Assembly: GCA_938002605.1 (NCBI GenBank)
Contig: CALLAF010000004.1
Location: 1 to 64,000, forward strand
DNA: 64,000 nucleotides
Source of the DNA: an uncultured Paracoccaceae bacterium
GTDB lineage: Bacteria; Pseudomonadota; Alphaproteobacteria; Rhodobacterales; Rhodobacteraceae
Direction of reading: 5' to 3'
Shown: positions 17,290 to 26,179 of the stretch, in pieces
Layout: each line of letters opens with the position of its first letter
Numbering within the stretch: position 1 is the stretch's first letter
Notes under the pieces: generated by a model
Database searches by the model: none
Told to the model about the DNA's origin: nothing
Seen by the model: only the letters and a program-made list of their open reading frames with translations
Translations under genes and position numbers: made by a program

Positions 17290-18674
17290 TCTAATTTCTC
17301 TCTCCAATATGCGGCTTGGGCGCGGACTTGTGCAGGGGCAGTGCCGCCCAAACTCATCCGCGAATCCACCGAATTTTCGACGCCCAATACGTCGAATACG
17401 TCTGCGCGAATATCCGCGTGAACCGTTTGCATATCCGCAAGCGTCAGATCAGGAAGATCACACTCCTTACCCTCGGCCATAGCGACAAGCGACCCGGTCA
17501 CATGGTGCGCATCCCGGAAGGGTAGCCCAAGTTCACGCACGAGCCAATCGGCAAGATCCGTGGCCGTCGAAAATCCGCTGGAAGCCGCTTGTCTTAGGCT
17601 TTCACGATTGGCCGTCATGTCTGCAACCATGCCTGTCATTGCAGCAAGCGCCAGCATCAAATTGTCAGCCGCATCAAAGGTTTGTTCTTTGTCTTCTTGC
17701 ATGTCCTTGGAATAGGTCAACGGCAAACCCTTCATTACGGTCATCAAAGCCACATTAGCACCAAAAATTCGGCCAATCTTGGCGCGAATCAGCTCGGCGG
17801 CGTCGGGGTTGCGTTTTTGCGGCATGATCGATGATCCGGTGGACCATTTGTCTGACATTTTGACGAACCGGAACTGCGCTGATGACCAGATCACCAATTC
17901 TTCGGCCATACGTGACAGATGCATCGCACAAATGCTGCTTGCCGCCAGAAATTCGAGCGCGAAATCGCGGTCAGACACAGCATCCAATGAATTTGTCATC
18001 GGGCGGTCAAAGCCTAACTCTTTCGCTGTCATTTCACGATCAATCGGAAAAGACGTACCCGCAAGCGCCGCAGCACCCAATGGCGATGTATTCATCCGCT
18101 TACGCGCATCGGCAAACCGAGACCGATCACGCTCAAACATTTCAACATACGCCAGCATATGATGGCCCCAAGTGACAGGCTGCGCGGTCTGCAGATGTGT
18201 AAATCCGGGCATGACCCAATCAGCCCCGGCTTCGGCCTGCCCCAAAAGCGCCTTTTGCAGGCCGGCAAGTGCTGCATCTGCCAGATCACATTGATCGCGC
18301 ACCCAAAGCCGGAAATCGACGGCAACCTGATCATTGCGCGACCGCGCCGTATGCAAACGACCCGCAGGTTCGCCCACAATTTCCTTCAGTCGTGATTCGA
18401 CGTTCATGTGGATGTCTTCAAGTGCGGCAGAAAATGCAAAATTTCCTGTTTCAATCTCTGACAATACGGTGACCAAGCCTTCCTTAATCGCGGCGGCATC
18501 GGTATCTGTGATGATGCCTGTGGCGGCCAACATGGTGGCATGGGCACGCGATCCTGCGATGTCTTGTGGCGCAAGGCGCTGGTCATACCCGATTGAGGCG
18601 TTAATCGCCTCCATAATCGCGTCTGGTCCGGCGGCGAAACGTCCGCCCCACATCGTATTTGCGGTCTTGGTCAT
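17286..18674 (-). CDS. argH: Argininosuccinate lyase
   Basis: A 462-residue member of the fumarase/aspartase superfamily that splits argininosuccinate to arginine and fumarate. Visible blocks: [11 protein letters not shown] at the N-terminus, the [10 protein letters not shown] active-site loop, the [13 protein letters not shown] block with the catalytic histidine region, and the superfamily signature [12 protein letters not shown] at about residues 278-289. Length is normal. The gene is divergent from tlpA with only 13 bases between their start codons, so their promoters must lie inside each other's coding regions or overlap. Confidence 0.96.
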   Translation of the reverse strand: MTKTANTMWGGRFAAGPDAIMEAINASIGYDQRLAPQDIAGSRAHATMLAATGIITDTDAAAIKEGLVTVLSEIETGNFAFSAALEDIHMNVESRLKEIVGEPAGRLHTARSRNDQVAVDFRLWVRDQCDLADAALAGLQKALLGQAEAGADWVMPGFTHLQTAQPVTWGHHMLAYVEMFERDRSRFADARKRMNTSPLGAAALAGTSFPIDREMTAKELGFDRPMTNSLDAVSDRDFALEFLAASSICAMHLSRMAEELVIWSSAQFRFVKMSDKWSTGSSIMPQKRNPDAAELIRAKIGRIFGANVALMTVMKGLPLTYSKDMQEDKEQTFDAADNLMLALAAMTGMVADMTANRESLRQAASSGFSTATDLADWLVRELGLPFRDAHHVTGSLVAMAEGKECDLPDLTLADMQTVHADIRADVFDVLGVENSVDSRMSLGGTAPAQVRAQAAYWREKLE

Positions 18675-18687
18675 GAGGAAAAAGCCT

Positions 18688-19248
18688 ATGCGAAAGTTAA
18701 AGTCAGCCCTGCTTTATACGGCCCTTGCCGTTGTTGCAAACACGGCCCATGCCGATATGTCCGCGATCGAAGCCCTGCGCGAAGGCAATATGCGCAAGCT
18801 GATGTTCCATGAAACCGCCGTCGCCGCTTCTGATGCGCCATTTCTGACCGAAACCGGTGTGGAAATGACCCTCGCGGACTATGAAGGCCAGTTTGTTGTC
18901 CTGAATTTCTGGGCGACATGGTGCGCGCCGTGCCGTCAGGAAATGCCGCAGCTTGCCGCACTTCAGACGCAAATGGGTGGTGATGACATGCAAGTTGTGA
19001 CCGTTGCGACGGGGCGCAATCCGCCACCTGCGATCAATCAGTTCTTTGATGAAATTGGTGTTGATAACCTGCCCAAACATGTGGACCCGCGCCAATCGTT
19101 ATCGCGCAGCATGGGGGTCTTGGGGCTGCCTGTTACCGTCGTGCTGGACCGCGAAGGCAATGAAATTGCGCGCATGCAAGGTGAAGCGGATTGGTCAAGT
19201 GACAGCGCCATTGCCGTGATGGAGGCCCTGATCGCAAGCGGGAGCTAG
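18688..19248 (+). CDS. TlpA-like periplasmic thioredoxin
   Basis: A 186-residue exported thioredoxin-fold protein. Residues 1-22 form a signal peptide (cleavage probably after THA), and the redox motif is WCAPC at 78-82 within [14 protein letters not shown], with the cis-proline region LGLPVTV further on. Proteins of this TlpA group keep periplasmic thiols reduced, for example for cytochrome c or cytochrome oxidase assembly. The ATG at 18688 follows the good ribosome binding site GAGGAAA; an ATG at 18673 is in frame but has no such site. Its last four bases overlap the convergent yqgE gene. Confidence 0.9.
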   Translation: MRKLKSALLYTALAVVANTAHADMSAIEALREGNMRKLMFHETAVAASDAPFLTETGVEMTLADYEGQFVVLNFWATWCAPCRQEMPQLAALQTQMGGDDMQVVTVATGRNPPPAINQFFDEIGVDNLPKHVDPRQSLSRSMGVLGLPVTVVLDREGNEIARMQGEADWSSDSAIAVMEALIASGS

Positions 19249-19814
19249 GCCCGCCCGGCAGTATCTGACAGCAATAGCGGGTCAATCCCCATATACTTCA
19301 GCGCGCCTGCCCACTTGTGTTCATTCGCGCGACCAAACACGATATCACTGCGTGCGTCGCAGGTCAGCCACCCGTTGTGCGCAATTTCAGATTCGAGCTG
19401 CCCGGGCGCCCAGCCCGCATAGCCCAACGCTAGCATTGATGTGTCTGGCCCTGCACCGCTGGCAATATCTTCGATCACATCCAATGTTGCGCTCATGGAT
19501 ATTTCATCTGCGACCTCAAGGGTCCCTGTCGCAGCCGTATAATCATTTGAATGCAGGACAAAGCCCCGCGCTTGGTCTACGGGCCCACCAAAATGCACCC
19601 GAATATCACGGACACCCGGCGCCTTATCGATACCCATTTGGTTCAACAGATCCGAGAACTGCAAATCGCCTTGCGGCTTGTTCACAATCAGCCCCATGCC
19701 CCCATCATCCGAATGGGAACACATATATATAACACTTTTCGCAAACCGCGGATCATCCATTCCGGGCATCGCGATCAACAGTTTTCCAGTCAGATTCGTG
19801 TCTAATTCTTTCAT
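19245..19814 (-). CDS. YqgE/AlgH family protein
   Basis: A 189-residue protein of the YqgE/AlgH family (DUF179). The family blocks are LTGKLLIAMPGMDDPRF, GGMGLIVNKP, the GGPVDQARGFVLHS stretch and GYAGWAPGQLESEI. Structures are known in this family, but its biochemical role is not settled; older links to alginate regulation are weak. The ATG at 19814 matches the usual N-terminus; ATGs at 19835 and 19859 are in frame but give an atypical leader. It is divergent from the DsbD-alpha gene. Confidence 0.88.
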   Translation of the reverse strand: MKELDTNLTGKLLIAMPGMDDPRFAKSVIYMCSHSDDGGMGLIVNKPQGDLQFSDLLNQMGIDKAPGVRDIRVHFGGPVDQARGFVLHSNDYTAATGTLEVADEISMSATLDVIEDIASGAGPDTSMLALGYAGWAPGQLESEIAHNGWLTCDARSDIVFGRANEHKWAGALKYMGIDPLLLSDTAGRA

Positions 19815-19918
19815 AACGGCTAAATTGTTCAACATACGCTCTGTGTGCAACCCCAACATTGCAGCGGATCGCTTGAATGTGACTTCCTATTGCAGCGCAA
19901 ATGCATAATGAAAGTACC

Positions 19919-20719
19919 ATGCGAATGAGAACAATAATCCCCCTTGCCCTTGTGGCGCTGACTGGTGCGGCAACTGCCGCCCCCTATGATGATCTTGCCC
20001 AAATCGAGGTGATTCCGGGTTGGCGCAAAGCCAATGGCGATCATGTCGCAGGTCTGCGGATCACGCTTGCGCCAGGATGGAAAACCTATTGGCGGGCCCC
20101 TGGTGATGCGGGTATCCCCCCTATGTTCACATTCACCGGATCGCAAAATATCGACGCCGTTGCACCACATTGGCCAACCCCAGACATCTTTGACAGTGCC
20201 GGGATACAAACTATCGGGTACCACGACAGCGTGGTCTTTCCGCTCACGGTGCATAGCGACGCCCCGGACCAGCCCATGCAGATCAGCGGTCACATCGATA
20301 TTGGCGTCTGCGAAGAAATTTGCATTCCGATCAGCCTTGAATTCGATGCTTCGCTTCCCGCAAGCGGCAGCCGCGATAGCGCCATTACCGCCGCATTGGT
20401 CGATCGCCCGCTCACGCAAGAAGAGGCCGGCATTGACCATGTAACCTGCGTCATTGACCCGATCAGTGATGGTTTGCGGGTCACGGCAGCCTTTGACCTT
20501 GCACCACTGGGCGGGGATGAAGTCGTCGTGGTGGAAACCGCTGATGCCAATGTCTGGGTGTCACAAGCGCAAGTCGACCGGCAAGGCAACCAGCTGCGCG
20601 CCAGTGTGGACATGGTACATAGTGCGGGCAGCGCCTTTGGGTTGGACCGATCGCAGATGACGATCACTGTACTAAACGGACATCAAGCCGTTGAAATTCG
20701 GGGCTGCACGGGCAGCTAA
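19919..20719 (+). CDS. Exported protein with a stand-alone DsbD alpha-type domain
   Basis: A 266-residue exported protein. The signal peptide covers about residues 1-20 (PLALVALTGAATAA). The rest resembles the N-terminal immunoglobulin-like alpha domain of the thiol transporter DsbD: WKTYWRAPGDAGIPP and later the cysteine pair in DIGVCEEICIPIS. The membrane beta domain and thioredoxin gamma domain of DsbD are absent, and a further C-terminal beta domain follows. It may receive electrons from a separate membrane protein and pass them to periplasmic targets; a tlpA-like gene lies one gene away. Start sites at 19919 and 19925 are both plausible. Confidence 0.8.
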   Translation: MRMRTIIPLALVALTGAATAAPYDDLAQIEVIPGWRKANGDHVAGLRITLAPGWKTYWRAPGDAGIPPMFTFTGSQNIDAVAPHWPTPDIFDSAGIQTIGYHDSVVFPLTVHSDAPDQPMQISGHIDIGVCEEICIPISLEFDASLPASGSRDSAITAALVDRPLTQEEAGIDHVTCVIDPISDGLRVTAAFDLAPLGGDEVVVVETADANVWVSQAQVDRQGNQLRASVDMVHSAGSAFGLDRSQMTITVLNGHQAVEIRGCTGS

Positions 20720-20738
20720 ACGCGGCTTGCGCATAAGA

Positions 20739-21890
20739 TCACTTTGACCTTTGCGTCATAGACTGGGCTGAACCCGCATTCTGATAGCTCTTTGGCGTCA
20801 TGCCAGTTTCACGTTTGAACGCCTTGTAAAATGCCGAGCGCGAGTTGAAACCAACCTCTAGCGCAACTGCTAGCACCGATAGGTCGCCTGCCATGATCAG
20901 TGGCTTTGACGCCTCTATCCGCCAACGTGCCACATAGTCAAAGAAGGATGCGCCGATCTCTTGGTTCAGCGTTTGTGACACTTGGTTTGGCAGCGCACCT
21001 ACGTGACGTGACAGTTTTTGCAGCGACAAGCTGGGGTCGAGATATAGTGTATCCGTGCGCATCGCTGTCTCAACTCTGGCGGCCAATTTCGCCGCATGGT
21101 CATCGGTTAACGCAGAGCGGGCATATTTGTGGTCCGGCGCATCATCTTCAACGACAGAGGTCGATTCTGGTGACGTGATCGGAGCAAAGAAGTTCAATGA
21201 CAACAGGCCACCAGCGATCAGCGCAAGAAACAACTCTTCGACGAACAAAGTGCCCCCTGCGAGATTGTCATCTGCAAGAGAAAACGCCCCGACGGCCCAG
21301 ATCAAAACAAGCAGGACGATCAACACATCGACCCAACGCAAGTCTCGTTTTTCGACGTCCGAATAAAGCTGCCGGATATAGGCACGGTAGGCCGTGAGGC
21401 GGCGTAGTATCGCGACAAGGTAGAGGAAGGAGGTGATCAACCAGATCATAATCAGCGCAAACGTCGTCAACGTAAGAGCAATTGGCAAAATCCCCGGAGG
21501 CAATTCGCCTGATATGAATAGTGTTTTTTTGGCCTGCACCGGGAGAATCCAAAACCCGAAACACACCACGCCGCCGATCAAGGGCAGCGCTTTGTCGCGC
21601 CAACGGATTTGGACCGGTGACGCCATAGCGGTCTTGGCCGTGATGTAGTGATAAAGGGCTGGCGGAAGTACCAGCAGCATGAAAAGCAAAAGCGGCATGT
21701 AATTGATCACCGCAACTTGTGCGAAAGTTTTAACCAGCGGCAGCGCGATCATTCCAATGAATGCGATGTAAACCAAACCAAGACTGCGCCGTTCGCGCCG
21801 ACTGCTTCGCCCCATTACGGCGGAAAGGAGCCCGGTTAGGGCAATGCCAAGACAAAGCCCGGCGAGGGTCAGAACGGACGCGTTTTCCAT
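20739..21890 (-). CDS. Membrane-bound AraC-family transcriptional regulator
   Basis: A 383-residue protein with about seven membrane helices in residues 1-235 and an AraC-type double helix-turn-helix at about 280-375. The block SVLAVALEVGFNSRSAFYKAFKRETGMTP-like (VGFNSRSAFYKAFKRE) is the classic AraC signature. A sensor in the membrane joined to an AraC output domain is a recognised but little-studied architecture. It probably controls its divergent neighbour, a membrane protein whose start is about 150 bases away; this is inferred from arrangement. The inducer is unknown. Confidence 0.88.
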   Translation of the reverse strand: MENASVLTLAGLCLGIALTGLLSAVMGRSSRRERRSLGLVYIAFIGMIALPLVKTFAQVAVINYMPLLLFMLLVLPPALYHYITAKTAMASPVQIRWRDKALPLIGGVVCFGFWILPVQAKKTLFISGELPPGILPIALTLTTFALIMIWLITSFLYLVAILRRLTAYRAYIRQLYSDVEKRDLRWVDVLIVLLVLIWAVGAFSLADDNLAGGTLFVEELFLALIAGGLLSLNFFAPITSPESTSVVEDDAPDHKYARSALTDDHAAKLAARVETAMRTDTLYLDPSLSLQKLSRHVGALPNQVSQTLNQEIGASFFDYVARWRIEASKPLIMAGDLSVLAVALEVGFNSRSAFYKAFKRETGMTPKSYQNAGSAQSMTQRSK

Positions 21891-22044
21891 ACCCCCCTTA
21901 TTATGCTGGAATCATCCGCCTTATCAACGAAGCCAGGCAGCCAAATAAATGCAACAGAACTGTCCTCGCCGTCATGCGCGGACGACAGGACACCGTGAGA
22001 CTGCGCATAGCTGGGCGAAATCAACCTACTCGAAAGAATACGTT

Positions 22045-22758
22045 ATGCCCACCTTCGATATCGTCACACTAATTGCGCATGTAGCGCTTGGCACTTTGGC
22101 CGTTGTTGTCGGCACCATTGCCCTTGGAACGCGCAAAGGGCGCAAACCCCATGTGAGCGCAGGCCGCATATTTGTCATAAGTATGGGGCTTGCATCCGTG
22201 CTTGGTGCGGTGCTGGGCGCGTTAAGATATGAAACCTTCTGGATTACCTTCCATGCTGGTGTTCTAGGGGCGACCTTGGTGACAAGCGGCGTGCTGGCTG
22301 TGCGCATACGTGCGTGCCGTGCAAAACAATTGTTCATCATCGTTGCGGGCATCAATTTCGTAAACGCAGCGGGTCTTATCACCGCTAGCTGGTACGCTAC
22401 GACATTGCCAGACGCGCGTTTGTTCGGGTTCGCGGCTGCGGATTACTTTTTCTTGTTTGGTATGGCCGCCATTGCCTTGGGTGGCGATGTGCGCATGGTG
22501 TTTGGGGCGCAAATCTCAGACAAACAGCGGATCGCCCAACATCTTTTACGGATGTGTATCGGCTTTTTCATTGCGGCTGGATCAGCATTCACCGGACCGG
22601 GTGCTTCGGCGTTTCCTGAAGCGGTGCAAAGTTCCGGCGTCCTAGCACTGCCTGAACTGACAATTATGATACTGATGCTGTATTGGCTTTGGAAAACACT
22701 CCGCCGTCGTCAACCCTTGGTTGCTAACCATTTCGCTGTTTCAGATAAACTGTCGTAG
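22045..22758 (+). CDS. Polytopic membrane protein, DUF2306-like
   Basis: A 237-residue protein with about seven hydrophobic segments, resembling predicted membrane proteins of the DUF2306 group: short loops, an early HVALGTLAVVVGTIALGTRKG and a histidine in HVSAGRIFVISM. Function is unknown; histidines at the membrane edge could bind metal or haem. The ATG at 22045 starts just before the first helix, and the frame runs open further up without a better start. It is divergent from the AraC-like regulator and is the likely target of that protein. Confidence 0.6.
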   Translation: MPTFDIVTLIAHVALGTLAVVVGTIALGTRKGRKPHVSAGRIFVISMGLASVLGAVLGALRYETFWITFHAGVLGATLVTSGVLAVRIRACRAKQLFIIVAGINFVNAAGLITASWYATTLPDARLFGFAAADYFFLFGMAAIALGGDVRMVFGAQISDKQRIAQHLLRMCIGFFIAAGSAFTGPGASAFPEAVQSSGVLALPELTIMILMLYWLWKTLRRRQPLVANHFAVSDKLS

Positions 22759-22766
22759 CGCCTAAA

Positions 22767-25700
22767 TCATGAGCGGCGGGCCACGGCCCGCCCGCTCTGA
22801 AACCCCGCGACGAGCATACCGATCGCATAAATTCCGACCAGCAAAACAACCACCGCCAGCACATAGACCCCAAATGCCAAGCCGAACCCTGCACCCGCCA
22901 GCATTGGCAGGGCCGCAGCTACCGGTGGCCAGGCGGCCCCAGTGGCCAAGACCGGCGCAATCAGCGCCGCAAACAGCCCAACTGCACCCAAAGCCCCAAG
23001 CCCCGCAGGTGCAAACATCGCCATACGCCGCCCGCGCAGCGCCCGTTTGGCCGCAACAATCTGGCGCTGAAAATCCGCTTGCATCGCCATCACAGAGGGC
23101 ACCACCAGCAATACCAGAACAAATCCAAACGCGAGCCCAAAGACCAAGGTAATCACCGTCGGTTTCAAAAATTCGGCTTGAGTGGACTGTTCGTAAAGCA
23201 ACGGCATAAGCCCCAAGACGGTGGTCAAGGTCGTCAACATAACAGGGCGCAAACGATCAACTGTGCCATCAACAATGGCCGGGATCAGGCCACGGTTTTC
23301 GGCGTATTCGTCGATTGTCGTGACCAACACGATACTGTCGTTGATGATAATCCCCACCATCCCAATCAGACCGATCACAGTAAACATGCTCATGGGAATG
23401 CCCCAAGCATTATGTCCATAAATCGTACCGACTAGCGCAAAAGGAATAATCGACATCACCACAACCGGGCGGGTCCAGCTGCTAAATATCCATGCCAGCG
23501 TCAGGTAAATCCCCAAAAGCGCGAGGATCAGCCCTGTCTTTGCATCCGACAAAAACGCACGTTCCTGTTCACTTTGCCCAGACAGTTCAGTCTCAATTCC
23601 GAAATTGCTTTCGACACGCGGTAGGATATCGTCGTTAATCAGCGTCTGAATTTCAGTGGCACGCGCCGCATCATCGCTATCAAGATCACCTGTCACCGCA
23701 ATCAGCTGGATCCCGTTTTCGCGACGGACCGTTGAAAATCCAGTGCGCGTTTGCACGGTCACCACGTCCGCCAGCGGCACATAGGCCCCTTCGGCGGTTC
23801 TGATTTGCATCCGGTCTAGAAAATCTGCCGAAAGTTCGTCATCTGGCAAGGCCACCTGAATAGTCGCAGAGCGCGTACCGTCGGGATAAGTCGCGGCCTC
23901 TATCCCAGCGAGCCGGTTGCGCAAAATCGCTCCCAACCCGTCAATGCTCAGCCCGAGCCGTTCGCCCTGCGGGGTCAGCTCTAGGATCATCTCTTCTTTG
24001 TCGTAAGATAGCGTGTCTTCCAGCCCCGAGATTTCGCCAAATTGCGCAAGTTCAGTCTTGAGCGCTTCAGCGGCACCCTTAAGCGTCTCACTATCTGATC
24101 CGAACATTTGAATGGAAAGACCGTCATCACCCGGACCACCACGGAACCTGCGGAAACTCACTGTTTCGGCCATTGGGTGCTGTTGGATGCTATCCTGCAG
24201 AGCACTTACAAAACTGGCACTAGAATAGGGGCGGCTATCGCGATCAATCAATTCAATCGTAATCGCTCCTAACTGATCGGCGTCTTTGGTGTCGGACCCG
24301 GACAACCCGCGCCCGGCGTTGCCGCCAATTTCAGCCGCGACAAACTTCAGCGGGTTTGTTCCATGTTCAGCTTCATACTGTGCACCAAGGGCCTCGGTCG
24401 CGCGTTGCATTTCGCTCATCATCGCGATTGTGTCGTCGCGGGTGGCGCCCGGCAGCATCGCAAAGTTCCCAGTTACTTGACTTTGCTCTGGCGGGTTAAA
24501 GAACCGCCAGCTGACATCGCCGCGAATAAAAAGCGCCATCTGCGAGGCTAGCGTTAATAGCGCCAAGGCAAACACAGGATACCGCGCCCAGACCACAAAC
24601 CCCATAGAGGGACGAAACAGAACCTCGCGAAACCAAACAAATCCGCGGTTCACAATGCGCGAAGGGATATCATACCAATGCTCTTTCGCCGAATGCCCAA
24701 TACTGTGTGACAGGTGGTTTGGCAGGATAAGGAAACATTCGGCAAGGCTCGCGGCCAATACCATGACCACCGTGAACGGAATATCCACAATAAATTGGCC
24801 AAAGCGCCCACCAATCGTCGTCAACGCATAAAATGCAATAATTGTCGTAATCGTCGCGGAAAGCACGGGGGTAAACATTCGCCGTGCCGCATTTTCAGCA
24901 GCAACGACAGGTTTTTCACCCAATTGGCGCACCCGAAAATCCGCGTGTTCGCCGACAACAATCGCATCGTCGACGACAATCCCAAGCGTAATAATCAGCG
25001 CAAAGATCGAAATCATGTTGAACGTAATACCGAATACATACATCAGCGCGACCGCAGCCAACATCGCCACGGGGATACCGGCCGCAACCCAAAGCGCCGT
25101 GCGCGCGTTCAAGAATAGAAATAGCAATGCAAAGACCAAAAGAAGCCCGCTTGTCGCGTTCTTCATCAAGATTTCCAACCGCGCGCTTATCAGTTCGGCA
25201 CGCCCATTGGTGAGATCAATTTTCACGCCCGCGGGCAAAGACGCCATAAACTCTCGGGCTACCTCTTGCACCGTGGCCTGCAACGCAATTGCGTCGCCCT
25301 GTGCGGAACGCGTCACCTTAAGCTTGATTGCCGGGTCATCACCAACAAAATACGCCCGCTCACGATCTGTGCCTTCAACCCGCACCGATGCGACATCAGC
25401 AATCGTCAGCTGCGATCCGTCAGCGTTTGAGCGCAAAACAATGGCGGCAATGTCTTCGGCACTGCGTTTTGCAACGCCTGTGCGCACCCGCGCATTGCTG
25501 GATACGTCGCCTGCGGGGTCGGCTTCCGCTTCCTCGGCGATACGCGCGGCAATATCGGCAAGCCCGATATCATATTCGATCAAAGACAGTGACGGGACTT
25601 CGACGATTGTCGAAGGGGCGGCCACGCCTTGCACTGAGACTTGGGTGACGCCTTGTGCGAACAAACGTATCGCTAATTCATCTGAGAACCGGGCCAGCTG

Positions 25701-26159
25701 ATCAACCCCGACAGGGCCCGAGACAACAACATCCGTAACCGTATCCGACCAGCCGCCGCGACGGACTGTCGGATCATCCGCGTCTGAGGGCAGGTTGCTG
25801 GTGCTATCGACCGCAAGCTGGACATCTTCTGCCGCACGGTCGATGTCATAACCAGGTTCAAATTCAAGCTGGATATAGGCGCGCCCTTCAGCGGAAGCCG
25901 CCACTGATGATGTAACTCCCTCAACAGACAAAAGTGCGGGTTCTAGAACTTGCACGATGGCGGCGTCGACATCTTCGGCCCCCGCACCGGACCATGTTAC
26001 GGAAACAGTCAAGTCATCGACAACAACGTCCGGAAAATATTGCGCGCGCATCTTTGGCAAAGCCAAAAGCCCGGCGGTCAGCATCAACACCAGCAAAAGG
26101 TTCGCCACCGTTCGATGGCGCGTGAAATACGACAGAATACCGCTTGCACGATTTGTCAT
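22767..26159 (-). CDS. RND efflux transporter permease (AcrB/HAE1-like)
   Basis: A 1130-residue RND pump. The N-terminal helix ends in NLLLVLMLTAGLLALP, the proton-relay helix carries the paired aspartates in LGIVVDDAIVVGEH (about residue 405), and the second half repeats the layout with GIIINDSIVLVTT. Two large periplasmic loops follow helices 1 and 7. An extra C-terminal pair of helices (about 1060-1125) goes beyond the usual end. It works with the adaptor encoded just upstream; no TolC-like gene is present. The ATG at 26159 behind a GGGGG stretch is preferred; one at 26180 overlaps the adaptor stop. Confidence 0.93.
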   Translation of the reverse strand: MTNRASGILSYFTRHRTVANLLLVLMLTAGLLALPKMRAQYFPDVVVDDLTVSVTWSGAGAEDVDAAIVQVLEPALLSVEGVTSSVAASAEGRAYIQLEFEPGYDIDRAAEDVQLAVDSTSNLPSDADDPTVRRGGWSDTVTDVVVSGPVGVDQLARFSDELAIRLFAQGVTQVSVQGVAAPSTIVEVPSLSLIEYDIGLADIAARIAEEAEADPAGDVSSNARVRTGVAKRSAEDIAAIVLRSNADGSQLTIADVASVRVEGTDRERAYFVGDDPAIKLKVTRSAQGDAIALQATVQEVAREFMASLPAGVKIDLTNGRAELISARLEILMKNATSGLLLVFALLFLFLNARTALWVAAGIPVAMLAAVALMYVFGITFNMISIFALIITLGIVVDDAIVVGEHADFRVRQLGEKPVVAAENAARRMFTPVLSATITTIIAFYALTTIGGRFGQFIVDIPFTVVMVLAASLAECFLILPNHLSHSIGHSAKEHWYDIPSRIVNRGFVWFREVLFRPSMGFVVWARYPVFALALLTLASQMALFIRGDVSWRFFNPPEQSQVTGNFAMLPGATRDDTIAMMSEMQRATEALGAQYEAEHGTNPLKFVAAEIGGNAGRGLSGSDTKDADQLGAITIELIDRDSRPYSSASFVSALQDSIQQHPMAETVSFRRFRGGPGDDGLSIQMFGSDSETLKGAAEALKTELAQFGEISGLEDTLSYDKEEMILELTPQGERLGLSIDGLGAILRNRLAGIEAATYPDGTRSATIQVALPDDELSADFLDRMQIRTAEGAYVPLADVVTVQTRTGFSTVRRENGIQLIAVTGDLDSDDAARATEIQTLINDDILPRVESNFGIETELSGQSEQERAFLSDAKTGLILALLGIYLTLAWIFSSWTRPVVVMSIIPFALVGTIYGHNAWGIPMSMFTVIGLIGMVGIIINDSIVLVTTIDEYAENRGLIPAIVDGTVDRLRPVMLTTLTTVLGLMPLLYEQSTQAEFLKPTVITLVFGLAFGFVLVLLVVPSVMAMQADFQRQIVAAKRALRGRRMAMFAPAGLGALGAVGLFAALIAPVLATGAAWPPVAAALPMLAGAGFGLAFGVYVLAVVVLLVGIYAIGMLVAGFQSGRAVARRS

Positions 26160-26179
26160 GTTTTGGCCCCCGGTCACCA

